DNA from: Actinomycetota bacterium
GTDB taxonomy: Bacteria; Actinomycetota; Humimicrobiia; Humimicrobiales; Humimicrobiaceae
Assembly: GCA_014360385.1 (NCBI GenBank)
Contig: JACIXO010000013.1
Span: 1 to 11,644 of the forward strand
Length of the DNA: 11,644 bases
Direction: 5' to 3'
Notes under the pieces: generated by a model
The model's database searches: none
What the model was told of the DNA's origin: nothing
Seen by the model: only the letters and a program-made list of their open reading frames with translations
Made by a program: the position numbers and the translations under genes
Part shown: positions 6,386 to 11,644 of the stretch, in pieces
Position numbering within the stretch: position 1 is the first letter of the stretch
Layout: the number at the start of each line of letters is the position of its first letter

Positions 6386-7045
6386 ATGCCAGGGGCTAAA
6401 GATACAAATGGAAAAATATACCAGAATCACACATTAAAACACGGTTTTTTTTCAAAAGAACCTAACCTTGTTGCAAAGTTAATAACTATAACCATCATCC
6501 TAGCACTTGTTTTCCTCTATGCATTCGGGATCACGTTAATCTCATGTGGACAGCAAGTTACATCCTCTACCGGGACTGAAGAGTCCCCAGAGATTGAAGC
6601 AGAAGAGAGCAAAGAGACATCCATTCCCAGCGAAGAAAGTCCAGCCGAGATAGTAGATTATGAAAACGCCAAGGTTGGTGCAGAAATTAAAGGATTTATT
6701 CCTATGTACCTCTGTACAAATAAAGATAATTATATAAAAATAGAAATAACCAACACTTCAGATTTCACTTGGAAGAGTATTGGAAATAATATGGTAAGAA
6801 TTGGATATCACTTCTACGGACAGGACGTAGCTTACTCTGAATATGATAACACTACAAGAACTCCACTTCCAAAAGATGTAGCTCCAGGAGAAAGTATAAC
6901 TGTCGAGGTGCTGATAAATGATATCAAGGAAAAAGGAATTTATGTAATTCAGATTGATCCTGTATTAGAAGGAAAGTTCTGGTTTTCAGCCAAAGGAGTT
7001 CCCATGTTAGAAGGGACTGCATACTTTAGCTCATGTTCTGATTAG
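6386..7045 (+). CDS. Predicted lipoprotein with a C-terminal beta-sandwich-like domain
   Basis: A 219-residue exported protein. A hydrophobic stretch (about 29-53, LVAKLITITIILALVFLYAFG and on) ends in the lipobox L51-I-S-C54, so cleavage before C54 and lipid attachment are predicted. The cytoplasmic n-region of about 28 residues is unusually long, but there is no other in-frame start before the helix. An acidic Ser/Glu/Pro-rich linker (about 58-90) separates the anchor from a compact domain (about 95-219). That domain has beta-rich blocks: ITNTSDFTW, VRIGYHFYGQDVAY, TRTPLPKDVAPGESITVEV, KGIYVIQIDPVLEGKFWFS. From memory, this pattern resembles beta-sandwich domains attached to some bacterial glycosyltransferases and methyltransferases, but this was not searched. 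AGAGG lies 5 nt upstream of the ATG. A T8 run at 6445-6452 sits inside the early coding region. Function unknown. Confidence 0.8.
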   Translation: MPGAKDTNGKIYQNHTLKHGFFSKEPNLVAKLITITIILALVFLYAFGITLISCGQQVTSSTGTEESPEIEAEESKETSIPSEESPAEIVDYENAKVGAEIKGFIPMYLCTNKDNYIKIEITNTSDFTWKSIGNNMVRIGYHFYGQDVAYSEYDNTTRTPLPKDVAPGESITVEVLINDIKEKGIYVIQIDPVLEGKFWFSAKGVPMLEGTAYFSSCSD

Positions 7046-7896
7046 AGATAATCTGAACAAACAAATGGTTCCAGAACTAGCAATTCAATATGTTGGCTAT
7101 TCTTGTTTTTTTGGATTTTCCTGGAACACCCGGAGTAATCGCTAAATTCAGAACTATTATCTAACTTAAACTTCTCTATCTTAAGTCTACCGGTTACATT
7201 GTAGCTGTTAAGTTTAGCACAGAACTCGTTGTCTTTACCCAGACCTATTCTCCTCACATAAACGCCACTATACGATTTTTCCAGTGCAGATTCTATGCTT
7301 TTTTCGCCCAGACATACACTTAAAACAAGTTTAGCACTATCCTGTAACTCAAGGTTTCTTACTGGCTTGGTAAGCAAATACTTTACTGCAACTCCAGCTG
7401 TATATGCATCATCATAAGCAATATTCCCTTCCCTTCCAGAACATAAAATCAAAATGTCACAAGAATTTTTTTGAGCATAGGAGACTGCACAATCCATAGT
7501 ATACTTCATATTAAGTATAGAAAGTGAAAAGGTAACTTTTGCATCTTTTGCTTTGAAAAAGGAAACAGTCCCATTTGTTGTTTTAAGAATTATTCTTTTG
7601 CCTTTCAAGTCAAGATTTGAAAGCTCAAAAGGTGAGTTACCAAAGTCAAACCCCCGAGGAGGAAGGCCCTTCTCTTCCCCACATAATATATAATCACTAA
7701 ATATTTTCTTTAGCTTAAATGCTTGTTTTTTAGTTCTGGCAATTAAGATTCTTTCAACCCCAACTCCAAGTAAAGTAGCAATCGTTGATGTAGCTCTCAA
7801 CACATCAATAACAAGACAAACAGTATTGGAAAAATTGACATTAGAAGGAGGCGGAAGCAAATTAAAATTGTTTGTAAGTAAAACTTCTACTTTCAT
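7042..7896 (-). CDS. comB: ComB-family 2-phosphosulfolactate phosphatase
   Basis: ComB is a Mg-dependent acid phosphatase that converts 2-phosphosulfolactate to sulfolactate in coenzyme M synthesis; many bacteria without coenzyme M also carry homologues of unclear role. Family blocks are clear: VIDVLRATSTIAT (29-41) with D31, GEEKGLPPRGFDFGNSP (73-89), TTNGT (106-110), CSGREGN (152-158), and a C-terminal GKDNEFCAKLNSYNV (220-234). The family usually ends near 230-245 residues; this protein runs to 284. Its last roughly 40 residues (FKLDNSSEF... to SDYL) match nothing I recognise. They overlap a candidate terminator of the convergent lipoprotein gene, and the two stop codons overlap by 3 bp. 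AAGG lies about 10 nt before the ATG. The start overlaps the last codons of a probable purS remnant. No comA, comC, comD or comE is in the window. Confidence 0.87.
   Translation of the reverse strand: MKVEVLLTNNFNLLPPPSNVNFSNTVCLVIDVLRATSTIATLLGVGVERILIARTKKQAFKLKKIFSDYILCGEEKGLPPRGFDFGNSPFELSNLDLKGKRIILKTTNGTVSFFKAKDAKVTFSLSILNMKYTMDCAVSYAQKNSCDILILCSGREGNIAYDDAYTAGVAVKYLLTKPVRNLELQDSAKLVLSVCLGEKSIESALEKSYSGVYVRRIGLGKDNEFCAKLNSYNVTGRLKIEKFKLDNSSEFSDYSGCSRKIQKNKNSQHIELLVLEPFVCSDYL
7074..7112 (+). terminator. Candidate terminator of the lipoprotein gene
   Basis: About 30 bp after the lipoprotein stop codon, GAACTAGCAA (7074-7083) can pair with TTGGCTATTC (7093-7102), giving nine pairs with one single-base bulge on each side. 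A T-rich tract ends in seven consecutive Ts (7106-7112). The stem is not GC-rich, so strength is uncertain. The whole element lies within the antisense of comB codons about 262-275. Confidence 0.45.
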
Positions 7897-8008
7897 ATAA
7901 CTTCTACCTTTATATATTTCCCTTCGCCAATGAATCTACAAAATTGTAGTCAAATGCCTGTTCCAATGTCTGCAATGCTTCTTTCTCTACTCCCTCGCTT
8001 GAGGTTTC
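7893..8008 (-). pseudogene. purS: Probable decayed purS fragment between purC and comB
   Basis: PurS is the roughly 80-residue subunit of the three-part FGAM synthase (PurSQL) and is often encoded directly after purC. On the minus strand downstream of purC, one frame (8008 down to 7910) reads EGVEKEALQTLEQAFDYNFV, recalling the PurS pattern K-x-GV-(D-P-x-G)-x-A-x-x-x-L-x-x-L-G-F-x-x-V. A second frame (7937 down to 7893) reads RFIGEGKYIKVEVI then stop, recalling the PurS block vRvGKyielev. The two pieces are in the right order but different frames. An in-frame TAG lies just upstream, the DPxG segment is missing, and nothing matches the C-terminal third. The fragment ends in ATGA, overlapping the comB start. 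This is inference from short similarity; chance resemblance is possible. Confidence 0.5.
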
Positions 8009-8030
8009 CTACACATTATCCACCCATTAT

Positions 8031-8924
8031 TTACTTCCATGTAAATCTTTCACCAATTATTCTTTCATAAGCAAGGATATATCTTTCAGTAGTCTTTTCA
8101 ATCACATCAGGAGGCAATTCAGGAGGTGGTGATTTCATATCCCAATCAGTCCCAAGGAGATAATCCCTTACAAACTGCTTGTCAAGACTCCTCTGAGGTT
8201 GGCCTGGTTTGTACTCATCAACAAGCCAGAACCTTGACGAGTCAGGGGTTAAGACTTCATCGACTAAAATAATATCGCCATTTACCTGGCCAAATTCAAA
8301 CTTGGTGTCTGCAATTATGATACCTCTTTCCAGTGCATATTCACTTGCTTTAAGATATAGCTCAATGCTCTTATCCTTTAAAAAGTCTATCACATCAGCA
8401 CCAAAAATCTTTTTGGCCTTTGTTATAGTTATTCCTATGTCATGCCCTACCGACTCTTTAGTTGTAGGAGTAAAAACTGGTTCAGGAAGTCTATCACACA
8501 TTTTAAGTCCAGAACCTAATTCCAGCTCCCCAACTTTTCCTGTTTTCTGATATTCCTCCCAGGCCGAACCTGTTATATACCCTCTAACAACACACTCAAT
8601 AGGATAGATTTTGGCACGCTTCACTATAACCGATCTACCTTTCAGGATGTCTTTATATTTCTTCAAAAACCTGGGAAACCTTTCCAGCTCAGTTTCAAGA
8701 AGATGATTCTTTATCACATCCTTTAAAAGATTAAACCAGAAAATAGAGATTTGATTTAAAATTATCCCCTTAAATGGAATAAGAGAGGGTAAAATAAAGT
8801 CAAAAGCAGAAATCCTGTCTGTAGTAACTATCAGTAACTCATCATTTAAACTAAACATCTCTCTTACTTTTCCACTTTTTATCTTCTTAAGATCTCCTAA
8901 TTCAATTTCACCTACAGGCTTCAT
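8031..8924 (-). CDS. purC: SAICAR synthase (phosphoribosylaminoimidazole-succinocarboxamide synthase)
   Basis: PurC joins aspartate to CAIR with ATP to make SAICAR, a late step of purine synthesis. Taking the start at 8924 it has 297 residues, close to the longer (yeast-like) class rather than the roughly 240-residue bacterial type. Motifs present: SGKVREMF near residue 17, DRISAFD, VVRGYITGSAWEEY (about 113-126), PEPVFTPTTK, GIIIADTKFEFG, LVDEVLTPDSSRFW and SLDKQFVRDYL. The start is fixed by a perfect AGGAGG (8931-8936 on the opposite strand) 6 nt before the ATG; an in-frame TTG at 8948 lies upstream of that site and is rejected. The next downstream DNA looks like a broken purS, so the usual purC-purS-purQ-purL order seems disrupted here. 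Glycerate kinase upstream is 135 bp away and unrelated in pathway. Confidence 0.95.
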   Translation of the reverse strand: MKPVGEIELGDLKKIKSGKVREMFSLNDELLIVTTDRISAFDFILPSLIPFKGIILNQISIFWFNLLKDVIKNHLLETELERFPRFLKKYKDILKGRSVIVKRAKIYPIECVVRGYITGSAWEEYQKTGKVGELELGSGLKMCDRLPEPVFTPTTKESVGHDIGITITKAKKIFGADVIDFLKDKSIELYLKASEYALERGIIIADTKFEFGQVNGDIILVDEVLTPDSSRFWLVDEYKPGQPQRSLDKQFVRDYLLGTDWDMKSPPPELPPDVIEKTTERYILAYERIIGERFTWK

Positions 8925-9002
8925 TAAAAACCTCCTATTTTTAATCAAGTTACTTTCCCTAGAAACTGCTCTTAGAAATCCCTTTTAGTAGAAACCAATT
9001 AG

Positions 9003-9030
9003 ATTATAAATCCTGTTTCAAAGCTACAAA
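9003..9030 (-). promoter_or_regulatory. Weak candidate purC promoter
   Basis: A perfect TATAAT (9003-9008, minus strand) lies 78 bp before the purC ATG. The best upstream hexamer is TTTGTA (9025-9030) at 16 bp, matching only 3 of 6 consensus positions. No PurR-type operator or G-box riboswitch pattern was recognised in the 135-bp gap between the glycerate kinase gene and purC. Confidence 0.3.
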
Positions 9031-9059
9031 AACTACACCCTCTTGCCCCATTAACTTTC

Positions 9060-10226
9060 CTATGAGGTTAGACGTTTGCTTGCCGCTTTTGCGACAGTTA
9101 AATAAAAAGTAATTATTTCTCTTGTTGTATTCTCCAATAGTTTTCTGGAATCTTTAATTGCCTCCTCCAGACTCATTGGTCTATTTATTATAGAGAAATT
9201 ACCGCTAAAAAGGCTTAAGTTTTCTGAACTTATATCCCTTCTTTCTGTCAGAACCGAGCCATTTATAGTGATAACAGGAATATTGTATTCTCTGGCTAGT
9301 CTAGCAACACCATAAGCGCTTTTGCCGAAAAAGGTTTGTCTATCAAATGCTCCTTCTCCTGTTATTACCAGGTCTGCTCCCAGCATTTTTTGTCGAAGAC
9401 TTGTGGTCTCTATTATAATGTCTGTTCCCCTCATAAGCTTTGCACCCAAAAAAGCAACCAGACCGGCTCCCAATCCTCCTGCAGCTCCTGCTCCTTTTAA
9501 ATTTTTTACATCCTTTCCAAGATCTTTTTTTATTATCTTCGCAAAGTTAAGTAGCCCCCTATCGAGCTCTTTTACCATCTCGGGAGTTGCACCTTTCTGC
9601 GGAGAGTAAACATATGCTGCTCCTTTTCTTCCGGTAAGGGGATTATCCACGTCACAGGCTACTAGAAATTCAGTCGAATGAACACGAGGATGAATGCCAC
9701 TTATATCTATTTTGTGGAGCTTCAGGAGCTGTTTTCCGCCGAAGCCCAAAAGGTTTCCGCTTTCATCATAGAATCTAACTCCAAGTGCCTGAGCCATCCC
9801 CATTCCACCATCAGTAGTTGCACTTCCCCCAATCCCTATAATCACTTTCCTACATCCCATATCCAGTGCTTTTCTTATTAACTCACCTGTTCCATAAGTA
9901 GTAGTCTCCATAGGATTTCTTTTATCATCTGGGACTAACCATAGACCGGAAGCTAAAGCCATTTCAATCACAGCTATATCTTTTTTTATTATCCCGAACC
10001 TGGAATTTATCACTTTGCCAAGCGGATCTTTCACCCTTATCTTAACATATCTACCTTTCTCACTCTCCACCAGGGTATCTACGGTTCCCTCCCCACCATC
10101 TGCCATGGGGCTTATTACAACTTCAATACTTCTATCAACTTTTCTAATAGCATTCCCTATAATAGTGCAGACTTCAAGCGCAGAAAGGCTTCCCTTATAT
10201 TTATCTGTCGAAACTAATATTTTCAT
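9060..10226 (-). CDS. glxK: Glycerate 2-kinase, type I (GlxK/GarK family)
   Basis: This enzyme phosphorylates D-glycerate with ATP. Characterised members of this family give 2-phosphoglycerate, feeding glyoxylate, serine or sugar-acid breakdown products into lower glycolysis. Family motifs in order: STDKYKGSLSA (6-16), PMADGGEGT (40-48), GIGGSATTDGG (131-141), CDVDNPLTG (191-199), PQKGAT (209-214), GAGAAGGLGAG (245-255) and LVITGEGAFDRQ (286-297). The length of 388 is normal for the family. The ribosome-binding site is weak (AGGC about 6 nt before the ATG at 10226), but the start fits the conserved N-terminus. It lies 77 bp after mtnP. No glyoxylate, tartronate or serine-pathway gene is in the window, so the glycerate source is unknown. 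In anaerobes the serine-glyoxylate route or sugar-acid catabolism is possible, but that is inference. Confidence 0.94.
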   Translation of the reverse strand: MKILVSTDKYKGSLSALEVCTIIGNAIRKVDRSIEVVISPMADGGEGTVDTLVESEKGRYVKIRVKDPLGKVINSRFGIIKKDIAVIEMALASGLWLVPDDKRNPMETTTYGTGELIRKALDMGCRKVIIGIGGSATTDGGMGMAQALGVRFYDESGNLLGFGGKQLLKLHKIDISGIHPRVHSTEFLVACDVDNPLTGRKGAAYVYSPQKGATPEMVKELDRGLLNFAKIIKKDLGKDVKNLKGAGAAGGLGAGLVAFLGAKLMRGTDIIIETTSLRQKMLGADLVITGEGAFDRQTFFGKSAYGVARLAREYNIPVITINGSVLTERRDISSENLSLFSGNFSIINRPMSLEEAIKDSRKLLENTTREIITFYLTVAKAASKRLTS

Positions 10227-10257
10227 TTTTTGCCTGATGGGTTATATCTATTATCTA

Positions 10258-10277
10258 TTGTTATTATTGTTATTATT
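10258..10277. repeat. Short TTGTTATTA tandem repeat between mtnP and glxK
   Basis: Two perfect 9-bp units (10258-10266, 10267-10275) plus two bases lie within the 77-bp gap. It is a simple AT microsatellite with no stem, and no terminator or promoter was recognised around it. Confidence 0.6.
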
Positions 10278-10303
10278 CACTATTCCTGCTTTTCTAAGTA
10301 GGA

Positions 10304-11113
10304 TCAATTTACTGTAGCTCCCTTTAGTGCCTGAGAGCAAATACAGTTTCTAACTTTAGGAACCTTTGGAATTGCCTTAAACAAAAGCTCCCTTAATTTA
10401 TCATTATTCTGATTAAAAACCTTAATTACCTCCTCATGAGTTACTGGCTTTATCTCTGGATGTCCCTCCAAACCTACATCATAATCTGTAATCAAAGATA
10501 TATTCACATAGCAAATTTCCAACTCCCTGGCCAAATAACACTCAGGGTATTGGGTCATATTAATAACTTCCCACCCCTGGCTTGAAAACCATCTACTTTC
10601 TGATCTGGTACTGAACCTGGGACCCTGGATCACCACTACTGTTCCCTTCTCGTGAAAAGAAATACCCAGTTCCCTTGCAGTCTCCGCAAGAATCTCCCTG
10701 AGTTCAGGACAATAAGGTTCAGCCATAGATATATGAGTGGTCTTGGGTCCATCATAAAAAGTATCAATCCTCCCTTTGGTTCTATCCACAAACTGGTCGC
10801 ATATCACAAATTCACCTGGTTTTATCCATGGTTGCAAACTCCCGGAAGCACATGGCCCAAATATTTGTTTAACCCCCAGCTGCTTCATTGCAAAAACATT
10901 AGCTCTGTAATTAATCATGTGAGGCGGAAAATTATGCTTTCTACCATGCCGAGGTAGAAAAGCAACCCTCAAACCATCAAGTTCACTTATAACAATCTTG
11001 TCTGATGGCTTTCCGTAAGGAGTATCGATGTCTACTTCCTCCTTAACCTTTAAAAAAGAATAAAATCCAGAACCACCAAATACTCCCACATCTGCTTGAG
11101 GCAACCTCTTCAT
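10304..11113 (-). CDS. mtnP: S-methyl-5'-thioadenosine phosphorylase
   Basis: MtnP cleaves methylthioadenosine with phosphate to adenine and 5-methylthioribose-1-phosphate, recycling the by-product of polyamine synthesis and other SAM reactions. Motifs of the PNP/MTAP family are clear: GVFGGSGFY (10-18) for phosphate, PRHGRKHNFPPHMINYRAN (54-72), VIQGPRFSTRSE (161-172), NMTQYPE (185-191) and TDYDVGLEG (209-217). The two acidic residues D210 and D212 in TDYD are the adenine-recognising pair of MTAP; guanine/hypoxanthine PNPs carry Asn at that site, so MTA is the likelier substrate. The length of 269 is normal. A purine-rich GAGGGGAG site (within 11117-11125) precedes the ATG. The gene diverges from the yjbQ-like gene across 405 bp. 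The salvage partners (mtnA and others) are not in the window. Confidence 0.93.
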   Translation of the reverse strand: MKRLPQADVGVFGGSGFYSFLKVKEEVDIDTPYGKPSDKIVISELDGLRVAFLPRHGRKHNFPPHMINYRANVFAMKQLGVKQIFGPCASGSLQPWIKPGEFVICDQFVDRTKGRIDTFYDGPKTTHISMAEPYCPELREILAETARELGISFHEKGTVVVIQGPRFSTRSESRWFSSQGWEVINMTQYPECYLARELEICYVNISLITDYDVGLEGHPEIKPVTHEEVIKVFNQNNDKLRELLFKAIPKVPKVRNCICSQALKGATVN

Positions 11114-11158
11114 AGTCTCCCCTCTCTGACAAAATTTTTAAATAAATCTTCAATAGGT

Positions 11159-11173
11159 CTTAAGTAACTTAAG
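11159..11173. repeat. 15-bp palindrome upstream of mtnP
   Basis: CTTAAGT-A-ACTTAAG is a perfect 7-bp inverted repeat around one central base, 46 bp upstream of the mtnP ATG. This is the size and position of a small repressor operator. AT-rich DNA makes such palindromes less surprising. Confidence 0.5.
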
Positions 11174-11273
11174 TACCAAAAATATAGACCTTGCACCCTT
11201 CAAAAAGCCTTGCCCCTAGATACAGTAGATAGATATAGTAAAATGATACAGGTAAGATTTTAGTATAATCAGG

Positions 11274-11369
11274 ATTTCAAATCTATATAAAAGAGAGAAA
11301 ATCATTGTAATGTATAAGGAAATAATGGAGAGAGAGCTAATTTCAAATCTATATAAAACAGAGAAAATC
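11274..11369 (+). repeat. 30-bp direct repeat, two copies 66 bp apart
   Basis: Copies at 11274-11303 and 11340-11369 differ at one base (position 20, G versus C); the shared core is ATTTCAAATCTATATAAAA. The 36-bp spacer is unrelated. Read in one plus-strand frame, the two copies encode ISNLYKREKI and ISNLYKTEKI, because the 66-bp offset is 22 codons. Confidence 0.88.
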
Positions 11370-11375
11370 CAGCCA

Positions 11376-11471
11376 AACTTTATAAAAATCTCTTTAACTT
11401 TATAAAAACCCTCTCCTCGCCCTGTAAACTTTTTCCATCGACATAAGGCTTTAACTTTATAAAAACCCTCT
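11376..11471 (+). repeat. Three copies of an AACTTTATAAAAA element before yjbQ
   Basis: AACTTTATAAAAA begins at 11376, 11396 and 11453. The second and third copies are part of a 23-bp perfect repeat (11392-11414 and 11449-11471) continuing into CCCTCT. The first copy is 20 bp before the second and diverges after the A-run. The third copy includes the predicted -35 hexamer of the downstream gene. Confidence 0.85.
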
Positions 11472-11484
11472 TTTTAACTATAAT
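11456..11484 (+). promoter_or_regulatory. Candidate promoter of the yjbQ-like gene
   Basis: TTTATA (11456-11461, 4 of 6 matches) is followed after 17 bp by a perfect TATAAT (11479-11484). The start would be near 11491, leaving a leader of about 28 nt with AAAGGA as ribosome-binding site. The -35 lies inside the third TTTATAAAAA repeat. Confidence 0.5.
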
Positions 11485-11518
11485 TAGCACAAGTAGAGCA
11501 TAAGTAGAAAGGATAGCC

Positions 11519-11644
11519 ATGTTGAAGGTACTAAACTTAAGAACCTCTCATAGAGTCGATCTTGTAGATATCACATCTGAAATAGAAAATATAATATCAG
11601 AGTCAAACATAACTGAGGGGATTTGTTGCCTTTTTGTACCTCAT
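11519..11644 (+). CDS. yjbQ: YjbQ-family (UPF0047) protein, N-terminal fragment
   Basis: The window cuts this gene after 42 codons. The visible part, with TSHRVDLVDITSEIENII (9-26) and EGICCLFVPH (33-42), matches the start of YjbQ/UPF0047 proteins. These form a compact trimer of about 130-140 residues with a metal-binding HTT motif; the last visible residue H42 would be the His of VPHTTA. Weak thiamine-phosphate synthase activity has been reported for E. coli YjbQ, but the true role is unclear. The start is supported by AAAGGA (11508-11513) 5 nt before the ATG. It diverges from mtnP. The rest lies beyond the right edge. Confidence 0.85.
   Translation, partial: MLKVLNLRTSHRVDLVDITSEIENIISESNITEGICCLFVPH

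Larger units (their letters stand above)
11114..11518. other. 405-bp divergent intergenic region, repeat-rich
   Basis: This stretch separates mtnP (minus) from the yjbQ-like gene (plus). It contains a 15-bp palindrome close to mtnP, a 30-bp direct repeat in two copies, three copies of a TTTATAAAAA element, and a plausible yjbQ promoter. The only reading frame of note is a 31-codon one from ATG 11310 to TAA 11403, with no ribosome-binding site at its first ATG; it is not annotated as a gene. No tRNA or other structured RNA was recognised, and no convincing mtnP promoter. Confidence 0.6.

Noticed and set aside
8925..8948. Upstream TTG start for purC adding eight residues
   Set aside because: It lies upstream of the perfect AGGAGG, which is correctly spaced from the ATG at 8924.
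8925..9059. Purine riboswitch or PurR operator before purC
   Set aside because: No conserved purine-aptamer pairing or known operator pattern could be recognised by eye.
11274..11369. Mini-CRISPR (30-bp repeat, 36-bp spacer)
   Set aside because: Two copies only, no palindromic arms, no cas genes, and very AT-rich; better seen as a local duplication.
11310..11405. 31-codon gene upstream of yjbQ
   Set aside because: No ribosome-binding site at the first ATG, no recognisable motif, and it is built largely from repeats; kept only as a finding.

Overview
This is an AT-rich bacterial window. Bacterial origin is supported by genes for lipid-carrier recycling (uppP) and sugar-nucleotide synthesis (rmlA), by a lipobox protein, by Shine-Dalgarno sites, and by a near-consensus sigma70-type promoter. 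The gene mix is TldD/TldE, a YtxH/DUF948 pair, short-form RmlA, a ComB-family phosphatase and a YjbQ-family protein. It fits a low-GC anaerobic lineage (Firmicutes-like or a deep-branching candidate phylum), but nothing here fixes the taxon. No tRNA, rRNA, transposase, phage gene or convincing CRISPR array was seen.

Layout, left to right. Positions 1-456 hold an AT-rich leader and a small zinc-ribbon protein on the plus strand, which converges with rmlA across a 28-bp perfect direct repeat. A long minus-strand block (527-6158) reads, in transcription order: DUF948-like membrane protein, YtxH-like protein, tldD, pmbA/tldE, then uppP and rmlA. The first four are tightly packed (20-bp overlap, then 31-bp and 15-bp gaps) and probably form an operon from a strong promoter at 6217-6245. 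uppP and rmlA each follow gaps of about 150 bp and may have their own promoters. Positions 6159-6385 look like a divergent promoter region with almost coincident -35 boxes and a 15-bp direct repeat in the plus-strand leader. That leader precedes a predicted lipoprotein (6386-7045).

The right half is mostly minus strand: mtnP, a type I glycerate kinase, purC, a short region that looks like a decayed purS, and comB. These act in separate small-molecule pathways: methylthioadenosine salvage, glycerate phosphorylation, purine synthesis and sulfolactate/coenzyme M-type phosphatase chemistry. The window ends in the first 42 codons of a plus-strand YjbQ-family gene, behind a 405-bp repeat-rich intergenic region.

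No clearly new multi-gene system is visible. The most interesting points are the probable purS remnant between purC and comB, the long ComB C-terminal tail that runs back through a candidate terminator of the convergent lipoprotein gene, the symmetrical divergent promoter with its repeated leader element, and several 15-30-bp direct repeats in intergenic DNA. All family assignments come from motif recognition by eye; no database search was run.
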